From assembly GCA_965279655.1 (NCBI GenBank), contig OZ257255.1:4960001-5024000 (forward strand): a stretch of DNA of 64,000 bases, written 5' to 3'. A program made the translations under genes and the position numbers. Positions 34,049 through 42,153 of this stretch are shown here, piece after piece (positions within the stretch are counted from its first letter, which is position 1; each line of letters begins with the position of its first letter). This DNA is from SCTM01 sp965279655 (GTDB lineage: Bacteria > Pseudomonadota > Alphaproteobacteria > Rhodospirillales > Rhodospirillaceae). The notes under the pieces are model-generated. The model did not search any database. It saw only the letters and a list, made by a program, of their open reading frames with translations, and was not told where the DNA came from.

Positions 34049-34545
34049 GGCGTTGCCCACCGCGGCTTCTGCAGCGCGGCCCACAGGCAGAAAATCGTCA
34101 TCGCGCCGCACAAGATCACATTGCCGCCGGCCATGGAGATGCCGAACACGCGGATCGCCGCTTCGTCGCAGCCGGGCGGCGCGGGTTTGCTGAGCGCCGC
34201 CGCGAGGTCGCTCACGTTGAGGTCGCGCAGCGCGCCGCCGCAGGCGTCGAGGCCCGGCCACCACTTGTACTCCACGCCGGCGTGGAAGAAGGCGAGCGCC
34301 GTGTTGCCCGCGAATAGCAGCACGCACAGGAACACGACATGCCGCCGCACCATCGGATCGACGCCCGGGACCATGGCGAGGCACGTGAACACGAAGGCGA
34401 TCAGATACGGAATGCGCTGCTCGTAGCACAGCAGGCACGGCCACAGGTCGAAGCCGTATTGGGCGATGAAGGCGGTCGCCAGCGCGCCACCCGACACGAT
34501 AGCGATGACGCTTAAGACTAGGCGCGGGAACGAAGCCGTTTGCAT
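34045..34545 (-). CDS. dsbB: Disulfide bond formation protein B
   Basis: Inner-membrane quinone-linked oxidase that reoxidises DsbA. The 166-residue protein has four hydrophobic segments, the first catalytic pair C37-LL-C40 ('WPCLLCYEQR') and a second periplasmic pair Cys102 and Cys126. The start is ATG 34545 ('MQTASFPRLV'); the frame upstream to 34671 is unsupported. It overlaps coq7 by 4 nt, linking a quinone-consuming enzyme with a quinone-making one. DsbA is not in the window. Confidence 0.92.
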   Translation of the reverse strand: MQTASFPRLVLSVIAIVSGGALATAFIAQYGFDLWPCLLCYEQRIPYLIAFVFTCLAMVPGVDPMVRRHVVFLCVLLFAGNTALAFFHAGVEYKWWPGLDACGGALRDLNVSDLAAALSKPAPPGCDEAAIRVFGISMAGGNVILCGAMTIFCLWAALQKPRWATP

Positions 34546-34628
34546 GGCCCGTTTATAGCGGGCGGCGCGCGCCGTTGCCATGGCAGGATGGCCGTGGCAC
34601 GTTCCGCGCAAGCCTTCAGGACCCCACC

Positions 34629-35387
34629 ATGACGCGAAATTCATCCGCCTCAGTCGCTCAGAAGATCGCAATCGTCACCGGCGCAGCGTCCGGCATCGGG
34701 CTTTCGACCGCCCAGCGCCTGGCCGTGCGCGGATATCACGTGCTGCTGTGGGATAAGGACGGCGACAAGGCCGTTGCCGCCGCCAAGGCGTTACCCAGCG
34801 CCGAAGGCGTTCCCGTCGACCTGGGTGACACCGCATCCGTGAAAGCCGCCGCCGCCGCCGCGCTCACGAAGCACGGATCGATCGACGCCGTCGTCGCCAG
34901 CGGCGGCATCTCCGGTCACGGGCGCCCTTTCGCCGAAGTTGACGAGGCCTTCTTCGACGCGATGATGAACGTGCACGTGCGCGGACACTTTTTCCTGCTG
35001 CAAGCGCTCCTGCCGGGGCTGAAGGAGGGCGCGTCGATTGTGATCATGTCGTCGATCTACGCGCGCATCGGCGTGAAGAGCATGCCCCACTATGCCGCCG
35101 CCAAGGGCGCGCTGCTGGCGCTCACGAAAGCACTGGCCACGGAACTGGGGCCGAAAGGTATCCGCGTGAACGCGGTCACGCCCGGGTTGATCCGCACACC
35201 CATGACGGAAGCCAGCTCGCGCGGCAGCGACGCCTTCTTCAGTGACCGCGAAGCCATCCTGCCGCTGCGTCGCCTCACGACCACGGACGAAGTCGCCGCG
35301 TCGATTTGTTTCCTGCTGTCGGATGACGCCAACGGCCTCACCGGCCAGGCGATCAGCCCGTCGAGCGGCGAAGTGATGGCGGACTAG
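34629..35387 (+). CDS. SDR family oxidoreductase
   Basis: A 252-residue classical short-chain dehydrogenase: 'TGAASGIG' cofactor loop, 'VIMSSIYARIG' with the catalytic Ser, and 'YAAAKGALLALTKALATEL' with the YxxxK pair. The C-terminal 'LLSDDANGLTGQAISPSSGE' is typical, although the usual 'DGG' is 'SSGE'. Substrate unknown. The start at ATG 34629 avoids an in-frame ATG at 34575 whose leader is not SDR-like. It is divergent from dsbB and followed by hairpin repeat copy 2. Confidence 0.93.
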   Translation: MTRNSSASVAQKIAIVTGAASGIGLSTAQRLAVRGYHVLLWDKDGDKAVAAAKALPSAEGVPVDLGDTASVKAAAAAALTKHGSIDAVVASGGISGHGRPFAEVDEAFFDAMMNVHVRGHFFLLQALLPGLKEGASIVIMSSIYARIGVKSMPHYAAAKGALLALTKALATELGPKGIRVNAVTPGLIRTPMTEASSRGSDAFFSDREAILPLRRLTTTDEVAASICFLLSDDANGLTGQAISPSSGEVMAD

Positions 35388-35393
35388 GGGCGA

Positions 35394-35430
35394 CGCTCCG
35401 AAAAAGTGGGTACCGGTTTTTCGAAGAGCG
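35394..35430. repeat. Palindromic intergenic hairpin, copy 2
   Basis: Outer arms CGCTC/GAGCG and inner arms GAAAAA/TTTTTC around the loop GTGGGTACCGG, again with a C bulge on the left and a 3-nt bulge on the right. Arm sequences differ from copy 1 (21356-21398) but pairing is kept. It also lies between two convergent genes. Confidence 0.75.
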
Positions 35431-35448
35431 CGCCCGAAACAAAGGTAG

Positions 35449-36153
35449 CTAGTTTCTGCCGCCGTTGGTCGGATCGATGGCGTGGTAAATCTTGTTCGCG
35501 GCTTTCGGATCGTCCAGTGCCTGCACGGTCAGGCGCGCCAGCTCCGCGCGGCTGATTGCCGAGAACGTCGTGTGATCGAGGGTCAGCATGCCCTTGCCGT
35601 TCGCCGGATTTGTCGTCAGCCCGCCCGGGCGGACAATCGTATAAGGCACGCCGCTCGCCTGCAGCGCCGCCTCGGTCTGCGTCTTGAGCGGCACGATGGG
35701 GCCGAGTGACTGCTGCACGCGCTCGGGCAGGGCGGCCTTGCTGTCGCCCGCACCGATCACCGTCACCATCACCATGCGCTTCACGCCCGCCGCCTTGCCG
35801 GCTTCAGCGAAGTTCTTGGTGCCGATCAAGTCCGGCCGATCCGTCTGCCCGCGACGTCCGCCGAGCGATGAGACAATGGCGCGCACCTTGAAGTCCGCGA
35901 TCGCCTTGCGCACCGACGCCGCGTCCGTCGCGTCGCCGACCGCGTACTTTACCTTCAGGGGCTCAAGGTCCTTGCGGTCCGACGTCGGTCGCACGAACGC
36001 CACCACGTTGTCACCCCGTGCGGCCAGCACCTTCGTGATCTCCAACCCCGTGCCGGATGACGCGCCCACCACCAGGATGGCGCCCTTGTCGGCGGGCGCG
36101 TTGGCGCATCCCGCTAGGACCAAAAGCGCAAGACCGACGACGAGCTTCTTCAT
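35449..36153 (-). CDS. Predicted lipoprotein with NAD(P)-binding (NmrA/SDR) fold
   Basis: A 234-residue protein whose N-terminus is a textbook lipoprotein signal ('MKKLVVGLALLVLAGC', lipobox LAGC at 13-16). The mature part is an atypical SDR/NmrA domain: 'VVGASSGTGLE' cofactor loop, 'KYAVGDATDAASVRKAI' and 'VPYTIVRPGGLT'. Such folds are normally cytosolic because NAD(P) is not free in the periplasm, so the combination is unusual. It follows the exported cupin gene by 6 nt on the same strand. Relatives annotated as sugar epimerase-like SDRs give no reliable function. Confidence 0.82.
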   Translation of the reverse strand: MKKLVVGLALLVLAGCANAPADKGAILVVGASSGTGLEITKVLAARGDNVVAFVRPTSDRKDLEPLKVKYAVGDATDAASVRKAIADFKVRAIVSSLGGRRGQTDRPDLIGTKNFAEAGKAAGVKRMVMVTVIGAGDSKAALPERVQQSLGPIVPLKTQTEAALQASGVPYTIVRPGGLTTNPANGKGMLTLDHTTFSAISRAELARLTVQALDDPKAANKIYHAIDPTNGGRN

Positions 36154-36159
36154 GGACGC

Positions 36160-37161
36160 CTACCAGCGCTTGGACTTGTCGAATTCCTTGAACGCCCAAG
36201 CCTGCTGGCCTTTGTCGAGGTTTGGCTTGTAGGGCGCATCCCACACCACCGGCTTCGCGTCCTTCGACCACGTCGTCTTTTGCTTGCCGCCCTTGCTGCG
36301 GAACAGCGCGACGAAGCCGCTCTTCGTGCCGAACGGGCCGACCTCCGTGCCCGGCACGCGCCATGCGTAGCCACCACTGTTCATGGTGCCGAGCGGGGTG
36401 ACGATGTCGCCTTCAATCACGAACACCTCTTCCACCGCCGCATGGGTCGCGAGCTTGCGCTTCACGTCCTTCGCATCGGCGGGCACTTTCAGCAGCCAGG
36501 TGCTCTCACCGGTTTCCTTGTCCGTGCGCAGCGTGATGCGCTGAACGCCCTTGCCCCAGGCGGCGACGTCGTCCGTGGTGCCTTTTGTCCACTTCGCTTT
36601 CGCGGTGTCGATCTTCTCGACCAGCTTCGCCGGCTTGTACATGCCCGCGGGCGCGGCGTCGTAGTGGGCGATATGTTCGCCCTCATAGAAGTTCAGCACC
36701 GTCGCGCCGTTCTTGGTTTCCATCAGGTCATGGTGCTTGCCGGCGGGCAGGTAGGCGTAAGAGCCCGCGGTGTAGTCCACGCCGTCGAAGGTGACGGTGC
36801 CGTCCAGGACGAAGATCTCCTGGTCGCTGTTCACGTAATGCGGCTTGGGGAATTTCCAACCGGCGTCGTAGCGGAAGATGCCGCTGGTCGCGCGCGTGCC
36901 CTTGGCGTCGTAGGACGACGTGCCGGCCCACGCGCCGGGTTGGGAGTTGGTCTCGCCGAGCACGCGACCCGGCGCCAGCTGCATGTAGACGTAGTCCGTA
37001 TGCGGGCGCCCCAAGGCCATCGGGTAGTTGGACGGCGCGGCAGCCGGTGCCGCCGTCGGCTCCGCCGCGAGGGCGGGCGTCACGGCGGATGCGGCCACGC
37101 CGATCAGGGCGGCGCGGCGGCTCAATTCTGGGGTGAAAATCGTCGAAGTTTTACGGGTCAT
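36160..37161 (-). CDS. Exported cupin protein (DUF4437-like)
   Basis: A 333-residue protein with a Tat-like leader ('LSRRAALIGVAASAVTPALA', twin Arg at 15-16) and two cupin domains. 'KPHYVNSDQEIFVLDGTVTF' and 'AGSYAYLPAGKHHDLMET' mark the first barrel, and 'HAAVEEVFVIEGDIVTPLGT' the second. The His/Glu pattern is compatible with metal binding. Tat export would fit cytoplasmic metal loading. It is the first gene of a pair with the lipoprotein SDR (6-nt gap). The substrate is unknown. Confidence 0.8.
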   Translation of the reverse strand: MTRKTSTIFTPELSRRAALIGVAASAVTPALAAEPTAAPAAAPSNYPMALGRPHTDYVYMQLAPGRVLGETNSQPGAWAGTSSYDAKGTRATSGIFRYDAGWKFPKPHYVNSDQEIFVLDGTVTFDGVDYTAGSYAYLPAGKHHDLMETKNGATVLNFYEGEHIAHYDAAPAGMYKPAKLVEKIDTAKAKWTKGTTDDVAAWGKGVQRITLRTDKETGESTWLLKVPADAKDVKRKLATHAAVEEVFVIEGDIVTPLGTMNSGGYAWRVPGTEVGPFGTKSGFVALFRSKGGKQKTTWSKDAKPVVWDAPYKPNLDKGQQAWAFKEFDKSKRW

Positions 37162-37407
37162 ATGCGATGTCCTCCGGGCTATGGAAAGACCTTACAGGAC
37201 GCGGACCGCTCCGCCCGACTCCCGATGACAACTCTGCCTGCCTGGTGAGTACGCTTCCGTAACGGCGTGCCGCAGCATCTTTTCTGACCCCCCGAGACGG
37301 GGCAGGCCCTATGCCAAATCCGACTAGCCGTTCAAGACGTCGCGCCGGCGCCGGAAGTGTGGCATGACCAATATGAACATCTCGGTACGAAAATAGGATT
37401 CTCAGCG

Positions 37408-37671
37408 ATGGCTTCAGAATGGGACAAAGACCAGAACGGCAATGTCGTCGCGCTGCCGGTCAAGATGTACGAGATCGCACCGGTCATTAGTTACGACACC
37501 ATCCTGGTGCGCCTGGAGTTGGTGACCGACGAGAACACAACCGACAAGGTTCAGATCGCGCTCCAACGCTCCTTCGCGCTGAACCTTGCCAAGGACCTCC
37601 GGCACGCCGCCGATGTGATTGAGAAGGCGACAAAGCGCGCTGCGAAGAAAGCCAAGAAAGCCGGGCCCTAG
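37408..37671 (+). CDS. Small hypothetical protein (87 aa)
   Basis: An 87-residue protein starting 'MASEWDKDQNGNVVALPVKM', with beta-like 'DTILVRLELVTDENTTDKVQ', then a helix and a very Lys/Ala-rich tail ('ATKRAAKKAKKAG'). The start is ATG 37408 with a GGA-type ribosome site; the longer frame to 37357 lacks one. No family is recognised. The basic tail could bind nucleic acid; that is a guess. The 246 bp before it shows no other feature I can support. Confidence 0.55.
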   Translation: MASEWDKDQNGNVVALPVKMYEIAPVISYDTILVRLELVTDENTTDKVQIALQRSFALNLAKDLRHAADVIEKATKRAAKKAKKAGP

Positions 37672-37735
37672 CGCCCGTTTTGGCCCTCAATTTGCTTGCG
37701 CCATAGATATCAGCGTCATATACGAATTGCTCCGT

Positions 37736-37820
37736 GCGGGCGTGGTGGAACTGGTAGACGCGCCGGACTCAAAATCCGGTTCCGAGAGGAGTGTCGGTTC
37801 GATTCCGACCGCCCGCACCA
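37736..37820 (+). tRNA. tRNA-Leu (anticodon CAA)
   Basis: The acceptor stem GCGGGCG pairs with CGCCCGC, followed by an encoded ACCA ending at 37820. The anticodon loop CTCAAAA (37768-37774) between CCGGA and TCCGG gives anticodon CAA (37770-37772), reading UUG. A long variable arm and the T loop 'GTTCGATTC' fit a class II leucine tRNA of 85 nt. Confidence 0.96.
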
Positions 37821-37877
37821 TCCTTCCCTGTATCTCTCCGAATATGCGACGTCCAGCGCGCTGCCTGCGTGACGCGG

Positions 37878-38813
37878 CTAGGTCGTCGCTGCGGCTGCAC
37901 CATCCTCAAATGCGCGTCTGATGAACTCTTTCGGTGCGCGTCCCGTTTCACGGCTGAAGGCCGTGCTGAAGCCGCTTGCGGATTGATAGCCAACGGCAAG
38001 CGCCGTTTCCGCCACCGACTTTTGTTCGTGCGCCATCATTGTCTTGGCGACGGCAATGCGCCACTGCAGAAGGTAGTTCAGCGGCGTCATGCCGACGACA
38101 CGGGCAAAGCGCTCCGCGAAGGAAGAACGCGACATACCGGCTTCGCGCGCCAACGTTGCGAGCGCCCACGGATGCGCGGCCTCTGTGTGAATACAGCGCA
38201 ACGCGACCGCGAGCTGCGGATCACGCAATCCGGCCAGCACGCCAGTCGTATGAAGCGTGGAAGGGGTCGCCCGTAAGGCCTCGACCAGCATGATTTCCAC
38301 GAGGCTGGTCAGCACCAGGGATTGCCCGGAGCGCTGTTGCGTCGTCTCGCGCCTGACGAGTTCCACGATCGGCTCCACGCTTTCAATCGCCGGATCGTCG
38401 GCGCGGATGTGCAGCAACTTCGGTAGCAGCCCCGTGAGCATCGGCGCGTTGATCGCGTCGAAGGCAAAGTAGCCGCCCAGCAGGCTGACGGTCGGCGCCT
38501 GCGCGGAGTCGCCGTGAACAACTTCGTTCATCGGATTTTTGAAGATCGCCGGGTCCATCACTTTGGGCGTCACGTCCAGGTCGCTCGCCAACGTGAACCC
38601 CGGCGTCGCCGGAAACAGAACGAAGTCGCCGCTTTTCAACGCCGTCGGCGGAATGCCATCGACAATGAGCCAGCACGGTCCTTGAAGGATCAGCGCGAAG
38701 CTCGGTTGGCCGAACACGGGGTAGCGCACACCCCACCGGCCAGCCCCGCGGATGACCTTGGATTGGATGGCGTGGGGCCGAAGCAGGCTGACGAGGGCGC
38801 CGAGGGCATCCAT
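37878..38813 (-). CDS. AraC family transcriptional regulator (cupin type)
   Basis: A 311-residue regulator with an N-terminal cupin-like sensor ('YPVFGQPSFALILQGPCWLI', 'GDFVLFPATPGF') and a C-terminal AraC double helix-turn-helix ('ATLAREAGMSRSSFAERFAR', 'SVAETALAVGYQSASGFSTA'). This cupin_6 type often controls a divergent oxidoreductase gene, and here an SDR gene is divergent 90 bp away across an inverted repeat. The inducer is unknown. Confidence 0.94.
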   Translation of the reverse strand: MDALGALVSLLRPHAIQSKVIRGAGRWGVRYPVFGQPSFALILQGPCWLIVDGIPPTALKSGDFVLFPATPGFTLASDLDVTPKVMDPAIFKNPMNEVVHGDSAQAPTVSLLGGYFAFDAINAPMLTGLLPKLLHIRADDPAIESVEPIVELVRRETTQQRSGQSLVLTSLVEIMLVEALRATPSTLHTTGVLAGLRDPQLAVALRCIHTEAAHPWALATLAREAGMSRSSFAERFARVVGMTPLNYLLQWRIAVAKTMMAHEQKSVAETALAVGYQSASGFSTAFSRETGRAPKEFIRRAFEDGAAAATT

Positions 38814-38821
38814 TTGGACGA

Positions 38822-38853
38822 TCTATAATGAATAATGGATGTCGTATTATAGA
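38822..38853. promoter_or_regulatory. Inverted repeat in AraC/SDR divergent region
   Basis: Perfect 8-bp arms TCTATAAT (38822-38829) and ATTATAGA (38846-38853), 16 nt apart. Each arm contains a consensus -10 hexamer TATAAT reading outward from the palindrome centre on opposite strands or inward as an operator. It is the only A+T-rich segment of the interval and a likely control site for both genes. Confidence 0.5.
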
Positions 38854-38903
38854 CCATCCAAGGCCCGCCGCATAGCCTGCAGGCCTTGAAAGGAGAACCC
38901 ACC

Positions 38904-39731
38904 ATGACCTCAACCGTACTCATCACCGGATGCTCTTCAGGCTTTGGCCGCGCCACCGCCAACCATTTCCTGGCCCGTGGGTGGAATGTCGTTGCCACCA
39001 TGCGCGCCCCTCAGCCCAGCCTTTTCGCGGAGAGCGAACGGCTCTTAGTGACGGCCCTGGACGTGACCAACCCGGACAGCGTCGCCACTGCCATCGCCGC
39101 CGCGATTGCGCGGTTCGGGCGCATCGACGTGCTGGTCAACAACGCCGGCGTGGGCATGTTGTCGGCCGTGGAGGCGACGCCGGATTCCGTCGTGCGCCGC
39201 GTCTTCGAGACCAACACCTTCGGTGTCATCGCGATGTCCCGTGCCATCATCCCGCACATGCGGGAACGGGGATCGGGAACGATCGTGAATGTCACCTCCA
39301 GCGTCGGCATCGCGCCCATGCCGCTGGTTGCGGTCTACACGGCGAGCAAATACGCGATCGAGGGATTTTCGGAATCCCTGGCCTACGAACTCGAAAGCGT
39401 TGGCGTTCACGTGAAGGTCGTCGAGCCCGGCCTGGCCCCCACGACGAACTTCAGCGCCAACACCGATGTCGACTTCAACACGCTCGTGCCCGCGCCCTAC
39501 ACCGCGTACATGGGCCGTTACTTCCGGTCGATGCAGGCCTATCCCACCGCGTACACCACGGAGAATGACGTGGCCGAGGCGGTTCTTGCGGCCGCGACGG
39601 AGCGCGGGGATCAGCTGCGGTATCCCGCGGGTGCGGACAGCGCGATGCTGGCGGAACTCCGCCGCCAGCTTTCGGCGCAGGATTTCACCGCGCGGATGCG
39701 CAGCCTGACCGGCGGAATTCCGCGAATCTGA
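38904..39731 (+). CDS. SDR family oxidoreductase
   Basis: A 275-residue classical SDR: 'TGCSSGFG' cofactor loop (residues 8-15), 'NNAG', catalytic Ser in 'NVTSSVGIAPM' and 'YTASKYAIEGFSESLAYEL' with YxxxK. The C-terminal half resembles the retinol/hydroxysteroid-type SDRs often annotated as oxidoreductases under AraC control. AAGGAG precedes ATG 38904. It is divergent from the cupin-type AraC gene, which probably regulates it. Substrate unknown. Confidence 0.94.
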   Translation: MTSTVLITGCSSGFGRATANHFLARGWNVVATMRAPQPSLFAESERLLVTALDVTNPDSVATAIAAAIARFGRIDVLVNNAGVGMLSAVEATPDSVVRRVFETNTFGVIAMSRAIIPHMRERGSGTIVNVTSSVGIAPMPLVAVYTASKYAIEGFSESLAYELESVGVHVKVVEPGLAPTTNFSANTDVDFNTLVPAPYTAYMGRYFRSMQAYPTAYTTENDVAEAVLAAATERGDQLRYPAGADSAMLAELRRQLSAQDFTARMRSLTGGIPRI

Positions 39732-39748
39732 GCCGGCTGCTGCGGCTT

Positions 39749-39782
39749 GTGCCGCGCCTCCTCCCCCCGGAGGTCGCGGCAC
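39749..39782. terminator. Strong hairpin downstream of the SDR gene
   Basis: Thirteen paired bases (GTGCCGCG-CCTCC with GGAGG-CGCGGCAC, one T bulge) around a 7-nt pyrimidine loop, 18 nt after the SDR stop. No T run follows, so it would act as a 3' stabiliser or a Rho-assisted end rather than a classic terminator. Confidence 0.45.
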
Positions 39783-39948
39783 GAGCGCCGCCTGCGGCAT
39801 TGCTACCGCGATGAGGGCTAATCCCGACGGAAGCGGGCAGCTCTGAGGTGCGAAAAGTCGGCGCCTATCCCGCGCTATTTCCCGCTCCGGGCAAAAAATT
39901 CACGTGGAATCGATGCCGCAGGCACATTAACGTTTCATCCAAAATCAA

Positions 39949-39970
39949 ATGCACCCAACGTCAGGTGCAT
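39949..39970. promoter_or_regulatory. Inverted repeat upstream of the 207-aa protein gene
   Basis: Arms ATGCACC (39949-39955) and GGTGCAT (39964-39970) separated by 8 nt, ending 25 bp before the ATG at 39996. It is suitably placed for an operator. The remainder of the 264-bp gap (39732-39995) shows only the hairpin at its start. Confidence 0.35.
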
Positions 39971-39995
39971 CGCGATCAAACGGGGGAGTCCGCAC

Positions 39996-40619
39996 ATGGA
40001 ACCGGGGCCGAAGTCATCGCTGTTGATCCTGCTGGTCGTCGGCTTTGGGCTCTACAGCGGATCCCGCGTGGTATCGACACCGCGCGAACAGCCCGTGGTC
40101 GCCACGGTCGCTGACGAAACCTCGGCGTCGGCCACGCCGGTTCAAGCGGCCGGTCCCAGTGAAGAACCCGGCTATGTCGTCAGCTACGAGGTTCAGGCCT
40201 GCGTGGACGATAAAGCAACTATCACGATCCAAGCCGACAAGATCATGTGGAACGAAATGACCGGCGAGGGTCTCGACGGGGTCGCGTGCCCGCCGACGAC
40301 CAAGAACAAGACAACGGTGATCGCCCGAACATTGGAGAATCCCTATTCCGAACCGTCGGTGTTCGAAGCGCTGAAGCCCGGCGAGTACTACGGCTCCCTG
40401 AAGAATCCCCTTCCGGCCCAGGAACTGATGTATCCCGCGGAACTCAAAATTCTGTCATCGGACAACACATCGGGTCGCGTCACCCTCGTGGAAGAACCGA
40501 AGGCGACGCGGTATGCGGCACGTATCGCGTTCGAGGACAACCGCGCTCATGCCCACGAATACGTTGTGTTGCTTATCCTCAAGTACAAGAAGGCGCCGCC
40601 CGACGCCGTGGCCCGTTGA
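39996..40619 (+). CDS. Membrane-anchored or secreted protein of unknown function
   Basis: A 207-residue protein with one N-terminal hydrophobic segment ('SLLILLVVGFGLYSG') that could be a signal anchor or an uncleaved signal, then a Thr/Ala-rich linker and a mostly beta domain ('GYVVSYEVQACVDDKATITI', 'RVTLVEEPKATRYAARIAF'). Two cysteines ('QACVDD', 'VACPPT') may pair. No family is recognised. GGGGGAG precedes the ATG. It converges on the aminotransferase gene. Confidence 0.6.
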   Translation: MEPGPKSSLLILLVVGFGLYSGSRVVSTPREQPVVATVADETSASATPVQAAGPSEEPGYVVSYEVQACVDDKATITIQADKIMWNEMTGEGLDGVACPPTTKNKTTVIARTLENPYSEPSVFEALKPGEYYGSLKNPLPAQELMYPAELKILSSDNTSGRVTLVEEPKATRYAARIAFEDNRAHAHEYVVLLILKYKKAPPDAVAR

Positions 40620-40659
40620 GCGGCTTTCGCCGATCCGTCCGTCACGGGATGAAATTGAT

Positions 40660-42090
40660 TTAGTTCGCCATCAGCGGCGTGAACAGTCCGTCGGCCTTCA
40701 CCTCGCGTAGCGCGATCGCGAACGCCTTCAACACCCGCTCGACGTGGGTCTCGTCGTGGGCGGCGCAGACGAAGCCGCGCAGGCCCGCTTGCATCAGAAC
40801 CCCGGCGTTCAGCACATGGGTGGCAAAGGTGTCTTCCGCGCGGCGCACGGCGGCGGCATCCACGCCGTTGCGGCGATGTTCCGTGCCCAGGCGCACCCGC
40901 AGCATCGACCCGGCGCATTGCAGGGTTCCCGGCACGGCGAGGTCCGCGGCCAGCGCGGCGAAACCTTGTTGCAGGCGTGACACCACCGCCTCAAGGGCGG
41001 GATAGAGCGTCGCGCGATGTTCCAACGCGTGGGTCAGTGTCGCCACGCCTGCGGCGATGCTGAGCGGATTCCCCGCGAAGGTGCTGGCGGCAAAGATGGC
41101 GCGCGGGCCGAGCTCGGCCCCGAACACGCCCATATAGTCCGTGCGTCCCGCGATCGCGCCCAGCGGCAGTCCGCCGCCGATCGCCTTTCCGTAGGCGACG
41201 AGATCCGGCGTGAGCCCGAACACCTCTTGTGCGCCGCCGTAGGCGAGGCGGAAGCCGGTGGTTACCTCGTCGAGGATCAACAGCACGCCGGACATGCGGC
41301 AGATGGACGCAAGCTCTTTGAGCCACGGGCCCGCGTCGAGATGGGGGTCGTTGGCGCGCACCGCCTCCACCACCACGGCGGCGAGTTCGTTGCGCTGGCG
41401 GCGGATGATGTCGAAGGCGCGCGGATGGCCGTAGGGCAGCACCGTCATCACTTGATCCACCGCGCGCGGCACGCCGGCGCTCAGGTGGACCTTGCGGCTC
41501 ATGCCTTGCTGATCGGCCGGGTCCGGCGCACCGCTCACCAAGCCGTAGTCATGCGCGCCGTGGAAGGAGCCGGTGAACACGGCGATACCGTCGCGGCCGG
41601 TGATGGCGCGTGCGGCGCGCATGGCCAGTAGCGTCGCGTCGCTGCCGCTGGCGGAGAACGCCACGCGCTGGTTCGAGGGGCCCGCCGCGCGGATGAGATG
41701 GGCGAGGGCCAACTGGGCATCGGTCGGCAGGCCCAACTGCCAGCCGGCGCCGATCTGCCGGTTCAGCGCCGCGGCGATGGCCGCATGTCCGTGGCCGAGC
41801 AACTGGGCGCCATGGCCCATGCACAGGTCGACCATCGCGTTGCCGTCGAGGTCCGTCACCAGTCCGCCCTGGCCGCCGCTCAGGAACAGGTTGAGCCCGG
41901 GCGCGCCGGCGCTGCCGGGCACATCACTAATGGCATCGGCCCGGTCGAGCGCCATCTTCCATGAGTGGTAGGTGCGCGCCGCCAGATCGGTACGGGCGGA
42001 TTCGGCCCGACTTGCGAGCGCATCGCGGGTCAGCTCCGTGGCGGAGAGCGCGCGGTGCAGGGCAGGTGAGAACTCCGTGGCGGAGGTCAT
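40660..42090 (-). CDS. Class III (glutamate-1-semialdehyde-like) aminotransferase
   Basis: A 476-residue PLP enzyme of aminotransferase class III. 'FSASGSDATLLAMRAARAIT' is the PLP phosphate-binding region, 'FTGSFHGAHDYG' the stacking segment, 'LLILDEVTTGFRLAYGG' holds the PLP-N1 Asp and 'YGKAIGGGLPLGAI' the Schiff-base Lys. It resembles HemL-like mutases/transaminases, but the length and neighbours argue for a specialised amine transfer. It is read away from the lux-box region and may belong to the quorum-sensing island; that is inference. ATG 42090 is chosen over GTG 42099. Confidence 0.88.
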   Translation of the reverse strand: MTSATEFSPALHRALSATELTRDALASRAESARTDLAARTYHSWKMALDRADAISDVPGSAGAPGLNLFLSGGQGGLVTDLDGNAMVDLCMGHGAQLLGHGHAAIAAALNRQIGAGWQLGLPTDAQLALAHLIRAAGPSNQRVAFSASGSDATLLAMRAARAITGRDGIAVFTGSFHGAHDYGLVSGAPDPADQQGMSRKVHLSAGVPRAVDQVMTVLPYGHPRAFDIIRRQRNELAAVVVEAVRANDPHLDAGPWLKELASICRMSGVLLILDEVTTGFRLAYGGAQEVFGLTPDLVAYGKAIGGGLPLGAIAGRTDYMGVFGAELGPRAIFAASTFAGNPLSIAAGVATLTHALEHRATLYPALEAVVSRLQQGFAALAADLAVPGTLQCAGSMLRVRLGTEHRRNGVDAAAVRRAEDTFATHVLNAGVLMQAGLRGFVCAAHDETHVERVLKAFAIALREVKADGLFTPLMAN

Positions 42091-42153
42091 CACAGGCACT
42101 CGCGGAAGGGGAAGGGGGACATGATGCGCGCGCCGGCCAATGCGGGCTCGTGC

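Noticed and set aside
37736..37820. tRNA-Leu as an integration site
   Set aside because: No integrase gene, direct repeat of the tRNA 3' end or shift of composition was found nearby.
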